NCBI GenBank assembly: GCA_024641555.1
Contig: JAHECV010000009.1
Coordinates: forward strand, 1,501-38,953
Direction: 5' to 3'
From: Candidatus Planktophila sp.
GTDB taxonomy: Bacteria; Actinomycetota; Actinomycetes; Nanopelagicales; Nanopelagicaceae
DNA length: 37,453 nt
Shown here: piece after piece, positions 9,470-16,511 of the stretch
Numbering within the stretch: position 1 is the stretch's first letter
Layout of the letters: every line of letters begins with the position of its first letter
Translations under genes and position numbers: made by a program
Notes under the pieces: generated by a model
Database searches by the model: none
Told to the model about the DNA's origin: nothing
Seen by the model: the letters and a program-made list of their open reading frames with translations, nothing else

Positions 9470-9477
9470 ATGAGCGA
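9462..9477 (-). repeat. perfect 16-bp palindrome centred on a start codon
   Basis: TCGCTCATATGAGCGA is its own reverse complement. It places the ATG of the MalY/PatB-type gene (9469-9467) at its centre. In mRNA it would fold as UCGCUC-AUAU-GAGCGA, a 6-bp stem burying part of the start codon. No Shine-Dalgarno precedes this gene. It may be a translation-control hairpin, a repressor site, or chance. Confidence 0.5.
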
Positions 9478-9486
9478 GTATGCCAG

Positions 9487-10500
9487 TTAAGCCTCGTTTG
9501 GTGAAAGGCGGCGCGTTGAATTTCTTACAACCAAGGTCGTTGGAAGTACTAAGGAGTGAGGTTCGGCGTTTGGTTTACGTAAGCGTTCCATAATCGACCA
9601 AGCTGCCATCTCACCCATAAGTTGTACTGGTTGTTCGATCGTAGTCAGGTCTGTGTATTCGGACATCTCGTGCCCATCAAAACCAATTATCGAAATATCA
9701 TCGGGAATCTTTAAACCATGACGACGCGCTGCCTGCATCGCGCCAAATGCCATCTCATCAGATTCGCAGAAAAGCGCTGTTGGGCGATTTGGGCGCGCCA
9801 GAAGATCATCCATCGCACGCGATGCCGTATTCATGGTGAAATCACCATGTACTTCTCGTGATGGAACCCATTCGAGTCCATTTTCACGTAGCGCTTGCAT
9901 AAATCCTTTACGGCGATCTTGTGGAACGCTGAAATTAAATGGATCATCGGGATGGCCAGACATTAGACCAATCTTTTTATGGCCTTGATTTACTAAATGT
10001 TGCGTTGCAGTTCGAGCAGCAGCAACATCATCAATCGTAACGCTAGAGCAATTCTTGTGATGAATACCTACGAGAGAAACAGGAATACCTAAATTAAGCA
10101 TCGAATCAAACTCTTCTTCGGTTGGCGGAAGGCTGATAACTATCAGCGCATCGACGCGGCCCTTTAATAGTTGATGTTGGAAGAGGCGCTCACGTCCCTT
10201 CATCTGGCTGAAGTTATAGAGAAGTAAATCAAAGCCCGCTTCGCGCAGCGCTTGTTCTGCACCGCTAATCACTTGAGCGAAATACCAACGCGAAATATAT
10301 GGAGCGACAACACCGATGCTATTTGTGCGGCCAATTGGGGTGCGCTTTGTGGCCGGCGTCAGCGGATAATTGAGTTTCTCTGCCGCCGCTACGATCTTGG
10401 CGCGCGTTGCATCATTTACATGGTGGAAACCACGTAGTGCGCGCGAAACTGTTGCCGTCGAAACGCCAGCTTCTTCGGCGATCTCTTTAATTCCGGCCAT
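9487..10500 (-). CDS. LacI-family transcriptional regulator
   Basis: A 337-aa LacI/GalR-type repressor. The N-terminal DNA-binding domain reads MAGIKEIAEEAGVSTATVSRALRG, with the helix-turn-helix at about 4-24, followed by the hinge region to residue ~58. The periplasmic-binding-protein-like effector domain follows: SIGVVAPYISRWYFAQVISG, LMSGHPDDPFNFSVPQDRRKG, ALFCESDEMAFGAM, ISIIGFDGHEMSEYTDLTTIEQP. The ATG at 10500 is preferred to the adjacent GTG at 10503; a G-rich ribosome site precedes both. It heads a run of genes for C-S lyase, flavoprotein and cystathionine synthase. LacI proteins usually sense sugars or nucleosides, so this linkage to sulfur amino acids is unexpected; it may instead act elsewhere. 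The effector is unknown. Confidence 0.93.
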   Translation of the reverse strand: MAGIKEIAEEAGVSTATVSRALRGFHHVNDATRAKIVAAAEKLNYPLTPATKRTPIGRTNSIGVVAPYISRWYFAQVISGAEQALREAGFDLLLYNFSQMKGRERLFQHQLLKGRVDALIVISLPPTEEEFDSMLNLGIPVSLVGIHHKNCSSVTIDDVAAARTATQHLVNQGHKKIGLMSGHPDDPFNFSVPQDRRKGFMQALRENGLEWVPSREVHGDFTMNTASRAMDDLLARPNRPTALFCESDEMAFGAMQAARRHGLKIPDDISIIGFDGHEMSEYTDLTTIEQPVQLMGEMAAWSIMERLRKPNAEPHSLVLPTTLVVRNSTRRLSPNEA

Positions 10501-10533
10501 CACTCCCCCTTCCCACCCAAAACGGGATCAGTA

Positions 10534-10559
10534 ATTTCTGTAACGAGACTGCAAGAAAT
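10534..10559. promoter_or_regulatory. weak inverted repeat in the lacI-type/alkA divergent region
   Basis: ATTTCT (10534-10539) and AGAAAT (10554-10559) form 6-bp inverted arms separated by 14 bp, about 35-60 bp upstream of the LacI-type start. It is longer and less symmetric than typical LacI operators, which are compact with a central CG. The rest of the 154-bp gap shows no clear promoter hexamers. Confidence 0.2.
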
Positions 10560-10654
10560 GTAAAAGTACGGCAAGGAACCTGTAAGTTGCAAGGGCTGAG
10601 CGCGCCCAGAGATACCCTACGCATAGCTGATTACGGAAAATTGGAGCGCAAGAC

Positions 10655-11293
10655 GTGAAAAAGGCGAAGCCGCTGGTTACCGAACAAGTTATGCGCGCCG
10701 CTGTCTTGGAACTTTCAACCAGAGATAAGCGCTTGGCCAAGGTTATCGCTGCCCATCCGCTCTGCACCATTGGCAGAAATCCCAAACCCGTTACGCATTT
10801 TGAATCACTCGTGGAATCGGTAATTTCGCAACAGCTTGCCGTCAAAGCCGCTGACACTATCCACGCCCGAATCGTTGAATTGGCTAAAGGCGAGATAACG
10901 CCTAAGAAGATTTTAAAGATAAGCGAAACTCAGATGCGCGCCGCTGGAGTATCTGGAGCTAAATTCAAGACTATCCAAGGCCTTGCCGATGCGGCGCATT
11001 CAAATCGAATCCCAATCAATGAATTACATAAGGTTGAAAGCGATATCGAAATTGCGGAACAACTTACTTCTCTCTGGGGCATTGGGCCATGGACTGTCGA
11101 TATGTTTATGATGCATCAATTAGGGCGATTAAACATTTGGCCCACCGGCGACCTCGGGGTGAGGCGTGGCTACGAAAAGATTTACAATTTAAAGGAAGAG
11201 ATAACGCCGGCCGAGTTAGATAAAAAAGGCGGGAAATTTAGCCCATATCGCAGCGTCGTTGCTTGGTATTGCTGGCGCGCTTTAGAGAAGTGA
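10655..11293 (+). CDS. DNA-3-methyladenine glycosylase II (AlkA-like, HhH-GPD)
   Basis: A 212-aa base-excision repair glycosylase that removes alkylated purines such as 3-methyladenine. The HhH-GPD domain is complete. It shows FESLVESVISQQLAVKAADTIHARI (about 49-73), a Leu/Gly-rich hairpin LTSLWGIGPWTVDMFM (137-152), and the catalytic aspartate Asp166 in NIWPTGDLGVRRGY. It lacks the N-terminal AlkA/Ada extension and has no C-terminal iron-sulfur cysteines, so it is the short AlkA type rather than Nth or MutY. The GTG start at 10655 is supported by GGAG eight bases upstream; an ATG at 10691 would trim the domain slightly. It is divergent from the LacI-type gene and ends 2 bp from msrB, convergent. 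Confidence 0.9.
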   Translation: MKKAKPLVTEQVMRAAVLELSTRDKRLAKVIAAHPLCTIGRNPKPVTHFESLVESVISQQLAVKAADTIHARIVELAKGEITPKKILKISETQMRAAGVSGAKFKTIQGLADAAHSNRIPINELHKVESDIEIAEQLTSLWGIGPWTVDMFMMHQLGRLNIWPTGDLGVRRGYEKIYNLKEEITPAELDKKGGKFSPYRSVVAWYCWRALEK

Positions 11294-11295
11294 AA

Positions 11296-11700
11296 TTACT
11301 TCGCCTCTAAAATCATTGAGACTGAGTTAATGCACCAACGTTGATCAGTAGGTACATCATAACCTTCGCCTTCAAAGACGTGGCCCAGATGCGAATCACA
11401 TGATGCACAACGGACTTCGGTGCGAATTCGTGGCGCAAGAGAACGGTCTTCAATCAAAGTCACTGCGTCATCTGCAGTAGGTGCATAGAAAGATGGCCAG
11501 CCACATCCAGAGTGAAATTTGGTTTCTGATCGGAAAAGTTCGGCGCTACAAGCTTTGCATCGATAAATACCAACTGTCTCAGAATCTGTGTATTCACCGG
11601 TAAAAGGACGTTCGGTTGCGCCGTTACGCAATACTTCATAGGAGAGCGGATCTAGTTTGGCCTTTAACTCAGCCTCATTAACCTCTATCTTTTTAGCCAT
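11296..11700 (-). CDS. msrB: peptide-methionine (R)-S-oxide reductase
   Basis: MsrB reduces the R epimer of methionine sulfoxide in proteins, with thioredoxin or a mycothiol/mycoredoxin system as reductant. The 134-aa protein has the two zinc CxxC pairs (Cys48/51 in YRCKACSAEL and Cys98/101 in VRCASCDSHLGHVF), the HSGCGWPSF segment, and the catalytic Cys123 in RWCINSVSM. Length and order are normal for a single-domain MsrB. Its ATG overlaps the stop of msrA by one base (TAATG), so the two are translationally coupled and made together, which fits repair of both epimers. The 3' end is 2 bp from the convergent glycosylase gene. Confidence 0.96.
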   Translation of the reverse strand: MAKKIEVNEAELKAKLDPLSYEVLRNGATERPFTGEYTDSETVGIYRCKACSAELFRSETKFHSGCGWPSFYAPTADDAVTLIEDRSLAPRIRTEVRCASCDSHLGHVFEGEGYDVPTDQRWCINSVSMILEAK

Positions 11701-12221
11701 TAGATAGTTGCTCCTTGCGGGAATGCGGTCCCCGTACTGGAATGGCAGTCATAGCCATTTGGATTTTTTGCTAAATATTTCTGGTGATACTCCTCAGCCA
11801 GGTAATAGATAACGCCATTTGCATCCAAAATTTCAGTAACGATTGGGCCGATTCCATCTGCAGTTAGGGCGCTCTGGTAGAGCTCTTTGGTTGCGAGCGC
11901 ATCACTCATCTGACCAGCAGTAGTTGTGAAAATTGCGCTCCGATATTGAGTTCCGATATCTCCACCTTGGGCATTAAGCGAAGTTGGATCGTGCATCGTC
12001 CAAAATTCTTCAAGCAATCTACGGTATGTGACAACGTTGGGATCAAAATCCACGCAGACCATTTCAGCATGGTTCGTTTTGCCGGTGCATACTTCCTCGT
12101 AGCTTGGATTTGCAGTGGTTCCGCCCATATAACCAACGCTTGTACCAACAACTCCATCTATCTTCCAGAATCGCCGTTCGGCTCCCCAGAAACATCCAGT
12201 TGCAAAATATGCCTTTTCCAT
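11700..12221 (-). CDS. msrA: peptide-methionine (S)-S-oxide reductase
   Basis: MsrA reduces the S epimer of methionine sulfoxide. The protein (173 aa from the ATG at 12221) starts MEKAYFATGCFWGAERRFWK, with the catalytic Cys10 in the invariant GCFWG motif. It continues with GVVGTSVGYMGG, NPSYEEVCTGKTNHAEMV, FWTMHDPTSLNAQGGDIGTQYRS and EEYHQKYLAKNPNGY, all family hallmarks. A further ATG three codons upstream (12230) is possible; neither has a good Shine-Dalgarno. It is first gene of the msrA-msrB pair and is divergent from the tRNA-Arg gene ~60 bp away. Confidence 0.95.
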   Translation of the reverse strand: MEKAYFATGCFWGAERRFWKIDGVVGTSVGYMGGTTANPSYEEVCTGKTNHAEMVCVDFDPNVVTYRRLLEEFWTMHDPTSLNAQGGDIGTQYRSAIFTTTAGQMSDALATKELYQSALTADGIGPIVTEILDANGVIYYLAEEYHQKYLAKNPNGYDCHSSTGTAFPQGATI

Positions 12222-12282
12222 AGCGCGCATTCTTTCAGGTGATGGCCAATCCTGCTCAGTTAGGTAACCTTGACCTACCTGC

Positions 12283-12354
12283 GCCCCCGTAGCTCAGGGG
12301 ATAGAGCACCGCCCTCCGGAGGCGGGTGCGCAGGTTCGATTCCTGTCGGGGGCA
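12283..12354 (+). tRNA. tRNA-Arg (anticodon CCG)
   Basis: The sequence folds into a standard cloverleaf. The 7-bp acceptor stem GCCCCCG/CGGGGGC spans 12283-12289 and 12347-12353, with discriminator A at 12354. The D-arm is GCTC-AGGGGATA-GAGC. The anticodon stem CCGCC/GGCGG has loop CTCCGGA, giving anticodon CCG for CGG codons. The T-arm is GCAGG-TTCGATT-CCTGT with one G-U pair. The variable loop is 4 nt. The 3' CCA is not encoded (CGC follows), so it must be added by the nucleotidyltransferase. Confidence 0.96.
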
Positions 12355-12504
12355 CGCGACCTAAATCACCTCTTCTTGAGGAAATCTCTCTCCATTCATC
12401 CTTGTTTATCAACCAAGTAACAGGGAGAATTGTCTACTTACGCGAAATCAAATTGATCTCGTCGCGTCTTAAATTTAAGTTCATTATCTAAAAGGAGTAA
12501 AACC

Positions 12505-12774
12505 ATGGATTGGCGACATCAATCAGCGTGCCGCGATGAAGATCCAGAACTCTTCTTCCCAGTTGGAAACACCGGCCCAGCTTTAACTCAGATAGAAGAA
12601 GCAAAGAAAGTTTGCAATCGCTGTGTCGTTAAAGATGCTTGCTTAGCTTGGGCGCTGGAGAGCGGACAAGATGCAGGAGTATGGGGCGGGCTTTCTGAAG
12701 ATGAGCGGCGCGCTCTTAAGCGTCGCGCTGCTCGCAACCGCGCTCGCATGATGGAGCAGAACAACTCAATTTAA
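12505..12774 (+). CDS. whiB1: WhiB1-type iron-sulfur transcriptional regulator
   Basis: An 89-aa Wbl protein. These bind a nitric-oxide-sensitive [4Fe-4S] cluster and act on transcription, in part through the primary sigma factor. The four ligands are Cys9, Cys37, Cys40 and Cys46 (C-x27-C-x2-C-x5-C). The turn motif GVWGG is at 58-62, followed by a basic C-terminal DNA-contact segment (RRALKRRAARNRAR). The N-terminus MDWRHQSACRDEDPELFFPV is nearly the same as I recall for mycobacterial WhiB1, which is essential. AAAGGAG lies 7 bases before the ATG. The neighbour is a convergent PdtaS-type kinase, the same pairing as in M. tuberculosis (whiB1-pdtaS), which supports orthology. Confidence 0.95.
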   Translation: MDWRHQSACRDEDPELFFPVGNTGPALTQIEEAKKVCNRCVVKDACLAWALESGQDAGVWGGLSEDERRALKRRAARNRARMMEQNNSI

Positions 12775-12784
12775 CTCTTAACCA

Positions 12785-14254
12785 TCAAAGTGGAAAAGTT
12801 AATCGCGCTTCCGTACCACTCGTTGTTCGAACTAAATCTATATTTCCGCGTAGTTCATTTTCAGTCAAAGTACGAACGATTTGTAATCCCAGATTTGAGG
12901 ATTGTGCCAAGGAAAATCCCGCAGGTAAACCGACGCCATCATCGAAAATAATTATCTGCGCATCTGCTTCATTTCGCGCGAGGCTAATCTTCAAATGGCT
13001 ACCTGATTCGGCAAGACCATGTTCAAGCGCGTTATGAATCAACTCGGTGACTACCAATGAAAGTGGCGTAGCGATACGTGGATCTAGCGCGCCGAGTTCG
13101 CCGGTACGAGATATCTGCAACTCCCCCATTCGTGGACTTAGATCCAAGGCGTGTGAGACGAGACGGTTTAAAACATCATCAAATGCAACTGAAGCTTCAA
13201 CGCTACTGGAAAGCGTCTCGTGAACCAGTGCGATTGAAGCGATACGTCGCACCGCTTCATTTAAAGCAGCACTTGCTGCAGGATCTTCAATGCGGCGCGA
13301 TTGCAAGCGCAACAATGCAGAAACGGTTTGAAGGTTGTTTTTAACGCGGTGATGGATCTCGCGAATAGTCGCATCTTTAGTGACAAGTTCACGTTCGCGC
13401 CGGCGCAGTTCTGTCACATTTTGTAGCAACACAATCGCACCGATGCGATCTCCAGCCGCCAATAGCGGTAGTGCTAATAGATCAACTGTTCCACCAGAGT
13501 TTTCGATTTCTACACGGCGCAGCGCCTTTCCACTTAAACCAACCTCTAGCGCCTCTTCATGAGCATCCAACTTAACTATTGAAACACTGCGGGCGACTTC
13601 ACCTAAATTATTTCCTTCAAGTTCGCCCGACCACCCCATTCGGCTAAATGCAGATTTAGCATTAGGGCTGGCGTAAATTATCGCTCCATTAATATCAAGC
13701 CGAATCAACCCATCGCCAACTCGAACGGCGGGATCAAAGTTCTCGCTATGTTCGATGTAGGGAAATGTTCCCTCAGCAACCATTCGGTAAACATTGTGTG
13801 CGACTTCACGGTAATTTAACTCAAGACGACTTGGTTGCCGCATTAATTCAGCGTTTCGGTGGCGAGAGATTACCGCAATTACTTGGTCGTCAAGAATTAC
13901 TGGAATCGTTTCTTCCTTGATATAGATTTCGCCAAATTTTTCTGGCTCTGCATCTCGGATTATCTCGGCACCAGATAGCGCTTGATCAATTCGGGGGCGC
14001 GATCCCCAAGTTATTTCTTCTCCGATCAAATCTTGAGTAAAGACCGTTGCAGCAGTGGTTGGGCGGATATGTGCAACTGCCACATAGCCCGAAGGCCAGG
14101 ATTTAAAATCTTTTCTTAGCGGAACCCAAAGAATCAAATCTGCAAAAGAGAGATCGGCTAAGAGTTGCCAGTCTGTAGTTAACTCGCGAATACGTCTGAT
14201 CTGTTGATCTGAAAGTGAACTTCGATCACGTAAAAGCTCGGCTAATTTAGGCAT
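12785..14254 (-). CDS. pdtaS: PdtaS-type sensor histidine kinase (HisKA_2)
   Basis: A cytosolic 489-aa histidine kinase with no membrane segment. Order: an N-terminal GAF-like domain (about 1-150); a PAS domain (about 170-285, DGLIRLDINGAIIYASPNAKSAF); the HisKA_2 box TIREIHHRVKNNLQTVSALL with phospho-acceptor histidine at 301/302; and an HATPase domain (IIFDDGVGLP; SSNLGLQIVRTL). This is the arrangement of mycobacterial PdtaS, which signals to the RNA-binding ANTAR regulator PdtaR and responds to redox, metal and NO cues. As in mycobacteria, the regulator gene is not adjacent. The gene ends 10 bp from convergent whiB1 and starts 3 bp after the upstream small protein gene. Confidence 0.9.
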   Translation of the reverse strand: MPKLAELLRDRSSLSDQQIRRIRELTTDWQLLADLSFADLILWVPLRKDFKSWPSGYVAVAHIRPTTAATVFTQDLIGEEITWGSRPRIDQALSGAEIIRDAEPEKFGEIYIKEETIPVILDDQVIAVISRHRNAELMRQPSRLELNYREVAHNVYRMVAEGTFPYIEHSENFDPAVRVGDGLIRLDINGAIIYASPNAKSAFSRMGWSGELEGNNLGEVARSVSIVKLDAHEEALEVGLSGKALRRVEIENSGGTVDLLALPLLAAGDRIGAIVLLQNVTELRRRERELVTKDATIREIHHRVKNNLQTVSALLRLQSRRIEDPAASAALNEAVRRIASIALVHETLSSSVEASVAFDDVLNRLVSHALDLSPRMGELQISRTGELGALDPRIATPLSLVVTELIHNALEHGLAESGSHLKISLARNEADAQIIIFDDGVGLPAGFSLAQSSNLGLQIVRTLTENELRGNIDLVRTTSGTEARLTFPL

Positions 14255-14257
14255 TGC

Positions 14258-14653
14258 TTAACTTCCTTTACGCCACTGGTCGAGCGCCGGGGAAATTTCT
14301 TGAGTTGCAAACCAGGTTAACTCTTCGCCGTCAGAAGAAACCGAAAATGCGCATTGCACGCTCTCCCATTTTGCAAAGTCTTTCAAAAGAACAAAGTTTT
14401 CGCCATGTTCGGAAATTTCATCATCTGAGATCTCGAGCGCCAAAATGAAACCTAATTGATCCTGATCTTCGCGCATTTCAAGGGCTTCATCAGCGGCGAG
14501 CATCGAAAGTAGAAATTCACCCTCTTCTTCATCCATCTCGCTATTTGCAGTTAGAAATTTAATGGTTGGCGCATATAGAGGGCCACATTCCATGGATTTA
14601 TTGGCCAAGAATGCGGCAATCTCGTCGACTGTGACTGGTAAATATCCGCGCAT
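14258..14653 (-). CDS. conserved actinobacterial protein (DUF6912-like)
   Basis: A 131-aa soluble acidic protein beginning MRGYLPVTVDEIAAFLANKS, which resembles the actinobacterial DUF6912 group (similar MRVYVP-type starts); I am only moderately sure of the family name. The middle is very acidic (EMDEEEGEF, EMREDQDQ), the C-terminus holds WFATQEISPALDQW, and there are no catalytic motifs. It lies immediately upstream of pdtaS (3-bp gap), so the two are co-expressed, and 33 bp downstream of the CpaE-like gene. Function unknown. A role connected to PdtaS is possible only by position. Confidence 0.65.
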   Translation of the reverse strand: MRGYLPVTVDEIAAFLANKSMECGPLYAPTIKFLTANSEMDEEEGEFLLSMLAADEALEMREDQDQLGFILALEISDDEISEHGENFVLLKDFAKWESVQCAFSVSSDGEELTWFATQEISPALDQWRKGS

Positions 14654-14686
14654 GAGGGCAAGGGTATAAGAGATTGATGAAAAGAA

Positions 14687-15781
14687 TTACTTGTGCGCTT
14701 TACTACCCAGCGCCTTGGCGATGGCAACTATCTCTTTCCGCAAAGCCCCGCGTTCACCAACTTGTACCAGCGTTGCCCGCTCGGTAATCGCCGAGTGACA
14801 AGCCCGATAGTCCCAAGGAAGGTTCCATAATGAATCTGAAGCGTGGAATTTTTTATCTACAATCTGCGCCTTCGAACTCTCTTTTAAAGATGGCTGAACC
14901 TTTATCTGATGGAGTTTTGAACTGAGCGATAACTTGCCTGCGCTCTGCATGAATCCTTCAGTGCACCTTTGGCTCAACAAATCAGAGTTTGAAATCAAAC
15001 AGAGGTCATCTGCGTTTCGGCTAGCCCAAATCTTCATTCTTGAGACCCAGCGGCGATCAGTTAATTCTCTGGCTAAGTAAGTAATGGATCCAAGATCGAT
15101 AATAATCTCATCGAAGCATTTGCCTGCCTCATCAATTATTAAATCAAAGCTTTCCAGCTTCGCTTGCGTTAACTCCATTATTGAAAAGTTAGGGTCTATC
15201 TCACGCCATTTCGGATCTACCGCGAGATGGCGAATATCTAGGTAAGTGGCTATTGCTGGCGCCGTAAAGTTTGCATCTATTAATAGCGTGCGAGACCCCA
15301 GAAGGGCTAACTCTTGCGCCAAATTAATTGCAAAGGTGGTGCTTCCTGTCGAGTGACGAACCCCGCCGACGGAGATTACATGTGCTGAGATGTTTACCGG
15401 AGAATGGATCAACGGTTTCCGGTCGCCCGTCGTGCGAATATTTTCTAGAATGACAAGAAGTAGTTCCTCGGGAGATTTCGGCCGAGGAAATATATTTGAA
15501 AAGCCTCGATCATTTCCTAATTCATCAGCAAATCCAAAGAATAAAGCCTCTCTCGTGGATAGGTTGATCAGATCGAAGCTGTTGGTCCCTGGTAAATCCG
15601 TTGAAAACAAGACAACTAGTTTTCTACCTTGATGCTCTGCCATGGCTTTCTGTAATTGTGCAAAGTCGAGCGCTCTTGCGACTACGCTCCAACCTTGGCT
15701 AAAAAGTGCGCTTGAAACCAGCCCTTCGAATTCGGGATCACTAATTGCAGTAATTACTTGCGGTTGATCGAGCGCGTCCAA
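14687..15781 (-). CDS. CpaE/TadZ-like P-loop protein with degenerate Walker A
   Basis: A 364-aa MinD/ParA-superfamily protein of the CpaE/TadZ/Ssd type, which elsewhere positions Flp pilus or septum machinery. The N-terminal ~120 residues look like a receiver-like pseudo-domain. The P-loop region reads VISVGGVRHSTGSTTFAINLA (136-155 or so). Canonical members have KGGxGKTT; both signature lysines are missing here. The A' motif TLLIDANFTAPAIATYLDI (Asp169) and a Walker B-like EIIIDLGS remain. Such K-less P-loops occur in TadZ/Ssd-type proteins, so it may bind but not hydrolyse nucleotide. It follows the SAF/CpaB-like gene by 3 bp. No CpaF ATPase, TadB/C or pilin gene is in the window. Confidence 0.72.
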   Translation of the reverse strand: MDALDQPQVITAISDPEFEGLVSSALFSQGWSVVARALDFAQLQKAMAEHQGRKLVVLFSTDLPGTNSFDLINLSTREALFFGFADELGNDRGFSNIFPRPKSPEELLLVILENIRTTGDRKPLIHSPVNISAHVISVGGVRHSTGSTTFAINLAQELALLGSRTLLIDANFTAPAIATYLDIRHLAVDPKWREIDPNFSIMELTQAKLESFDLIIDEAGKCFDEIIIDLGSITYLARELTDRRWVSRMKIWASRNADDLCLISNSDLLSQRCTEGFMQSAGKLSLSSKLHQIKVQPSLKESSKAQIVDKKFHASDSLWNLPWDYRACHSAITERATLVQVGERGALRKEIVAIAKALGSKAHK

Positions 15782-15784
15782 TTT

Positions 15785-16387
15785 CTAAGCCATCGCTCTT
15801 ACTATTACAAGGCGGCCGCTAACTGTAGAACTAAGCAATTCAATAATTTGAGAATCAAATAGCGAAATAGTTAGAGCCACATCAGAGGTGAAGTTGGCAG
15901 ATTTACGGTCTATCGATCGGATATAAGCTCCAACAACTACTACCTGTGGAACACCAACCTGCATTCCTCCCATAGCTGGTTCTGGGACCCAATAAATATT
16001 TACCGCCTCTCCTATAGATATATCTACTGGCAGGTCCGCACTTCTTACCGCAATTGGTACTTGTTGTGCACGCTTGGTTGGAGGGAGATCACTTACCTCA
16101 TTAATCGAGATTAACTCGCCTTCATTTTGTGCGCGAATTAAGTAGCTACCTATTAATGATGTTTTACTTGCCACATATTTTGAAGATCTATCACCGAGAG
16201 CAACTTTGGTTAGCGAGATATCGTCTTCAGTTATTTCAGAGCCGGGAGCCAGTGATTTCTTTGCGATCCAATATGAATCTGTTCGGTTGCCGAGCGCAGT
16301 TAGGGCAAGTGCGGAGATAATTGCTGCCGCAAAGAGTGAGCATGCAACTATAAATCGAGTCTGAGCCGCTTTCTTCTGTGTATTCAT
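15785..16387 (-). CDS. SAF-domain membrane protein (CpaB/RcpC-like)
   Basis: A 200-aa protein with one N-terminal membrane helix (FIVACSLFAAAIISALALTA, about 12-32) and an extracytoplasmic SAF domain (about 38-100). The SAF domain is marked by YWIAKKSLAPGSEITEDDISL and LIGSYLIRAQNEGELISINEV. A beta-rich C-terminal half follows, with PVDISIGEAVNIYWVPEP. This is the layout of CpaB/RcpC, which helps Flp pilus passage, and of related flagellar FlgA and antifreeze-like domains. It is paired with the CpaE-like gene 3 bp downstream. Without secretin, ATPase or pilin neighbours its role is uncertain; other pilus genes may lie elsewhere. The start at 16387 has no Shine-Dalgarno and sits at an inverted-repeat arm. 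Confidence 0.75.
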   Translation of the reverse strand: MNTQKKAAQTRFIVACSLFAAAIISALALTALGNRTDSYWIAKKSLAPGSEITEDDISLTKVALGDRSSKYVASKTSLIGSYLIRAQNEGELISINEVSDLPPTKRAQQVPIAVRSADLPVDISIGEAVNIYWVPEPAMGGMQVGVPQVVVVGAYIRSIDRKSANFTSDVALTISLFDSQIIELLSSTVSGRLVIVRAMA

Positions 16388-16388
16388 A

Positions 16389-16489
16389 GCTGCGAACTAA
16401 AGGCCATAACCCGATATTTAACGACTCGCTTTCCACAGTCATACTTTCGGATGAGAAAAATTCATACTTTCTAAGGGTTATTTCGCAGC
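16389..16489. repeat. nested inverted and direct repeats in divergent promoter region
   Basis: The 124-bp gap between the SAF/CpaB-like gene and the Rv3235-family gene contains nested arms. GCTGCGAA (16389-16396) is the exact inverse of TTCGCAGC (16482-16489), and ATAACCC (16406-16412) of GGGTTAT (16475-16481). Between them a 10-bp direct repeat TCATACTTTC occurs at 16439-16448 and 16462-16471, a 23-bp period of about two helical turns. Neither flanking gene has a recognisable Shine-Dalgarno. The arrangement suggests a shared regulator for both promoters, but no family can be named. Confidence 0.5.
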
Positions 16490-16511
16490 CGATTTCATCG
16501 ATTGTGCACGC

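Noticed and set aside
10528..10857. Minus-strand frame overlapping alkA
   Set aside because: Low-complexity Cys/Ser-rich translation with no family features, mostly antisense to the HhH-GPD gene.
12361..12385. Terminator hairpin after tRNA-Arg (CCTC-TTCTT-GAGG)
   Set aside because: Only a 4-bp stem and no following T-run; insufficient to call.
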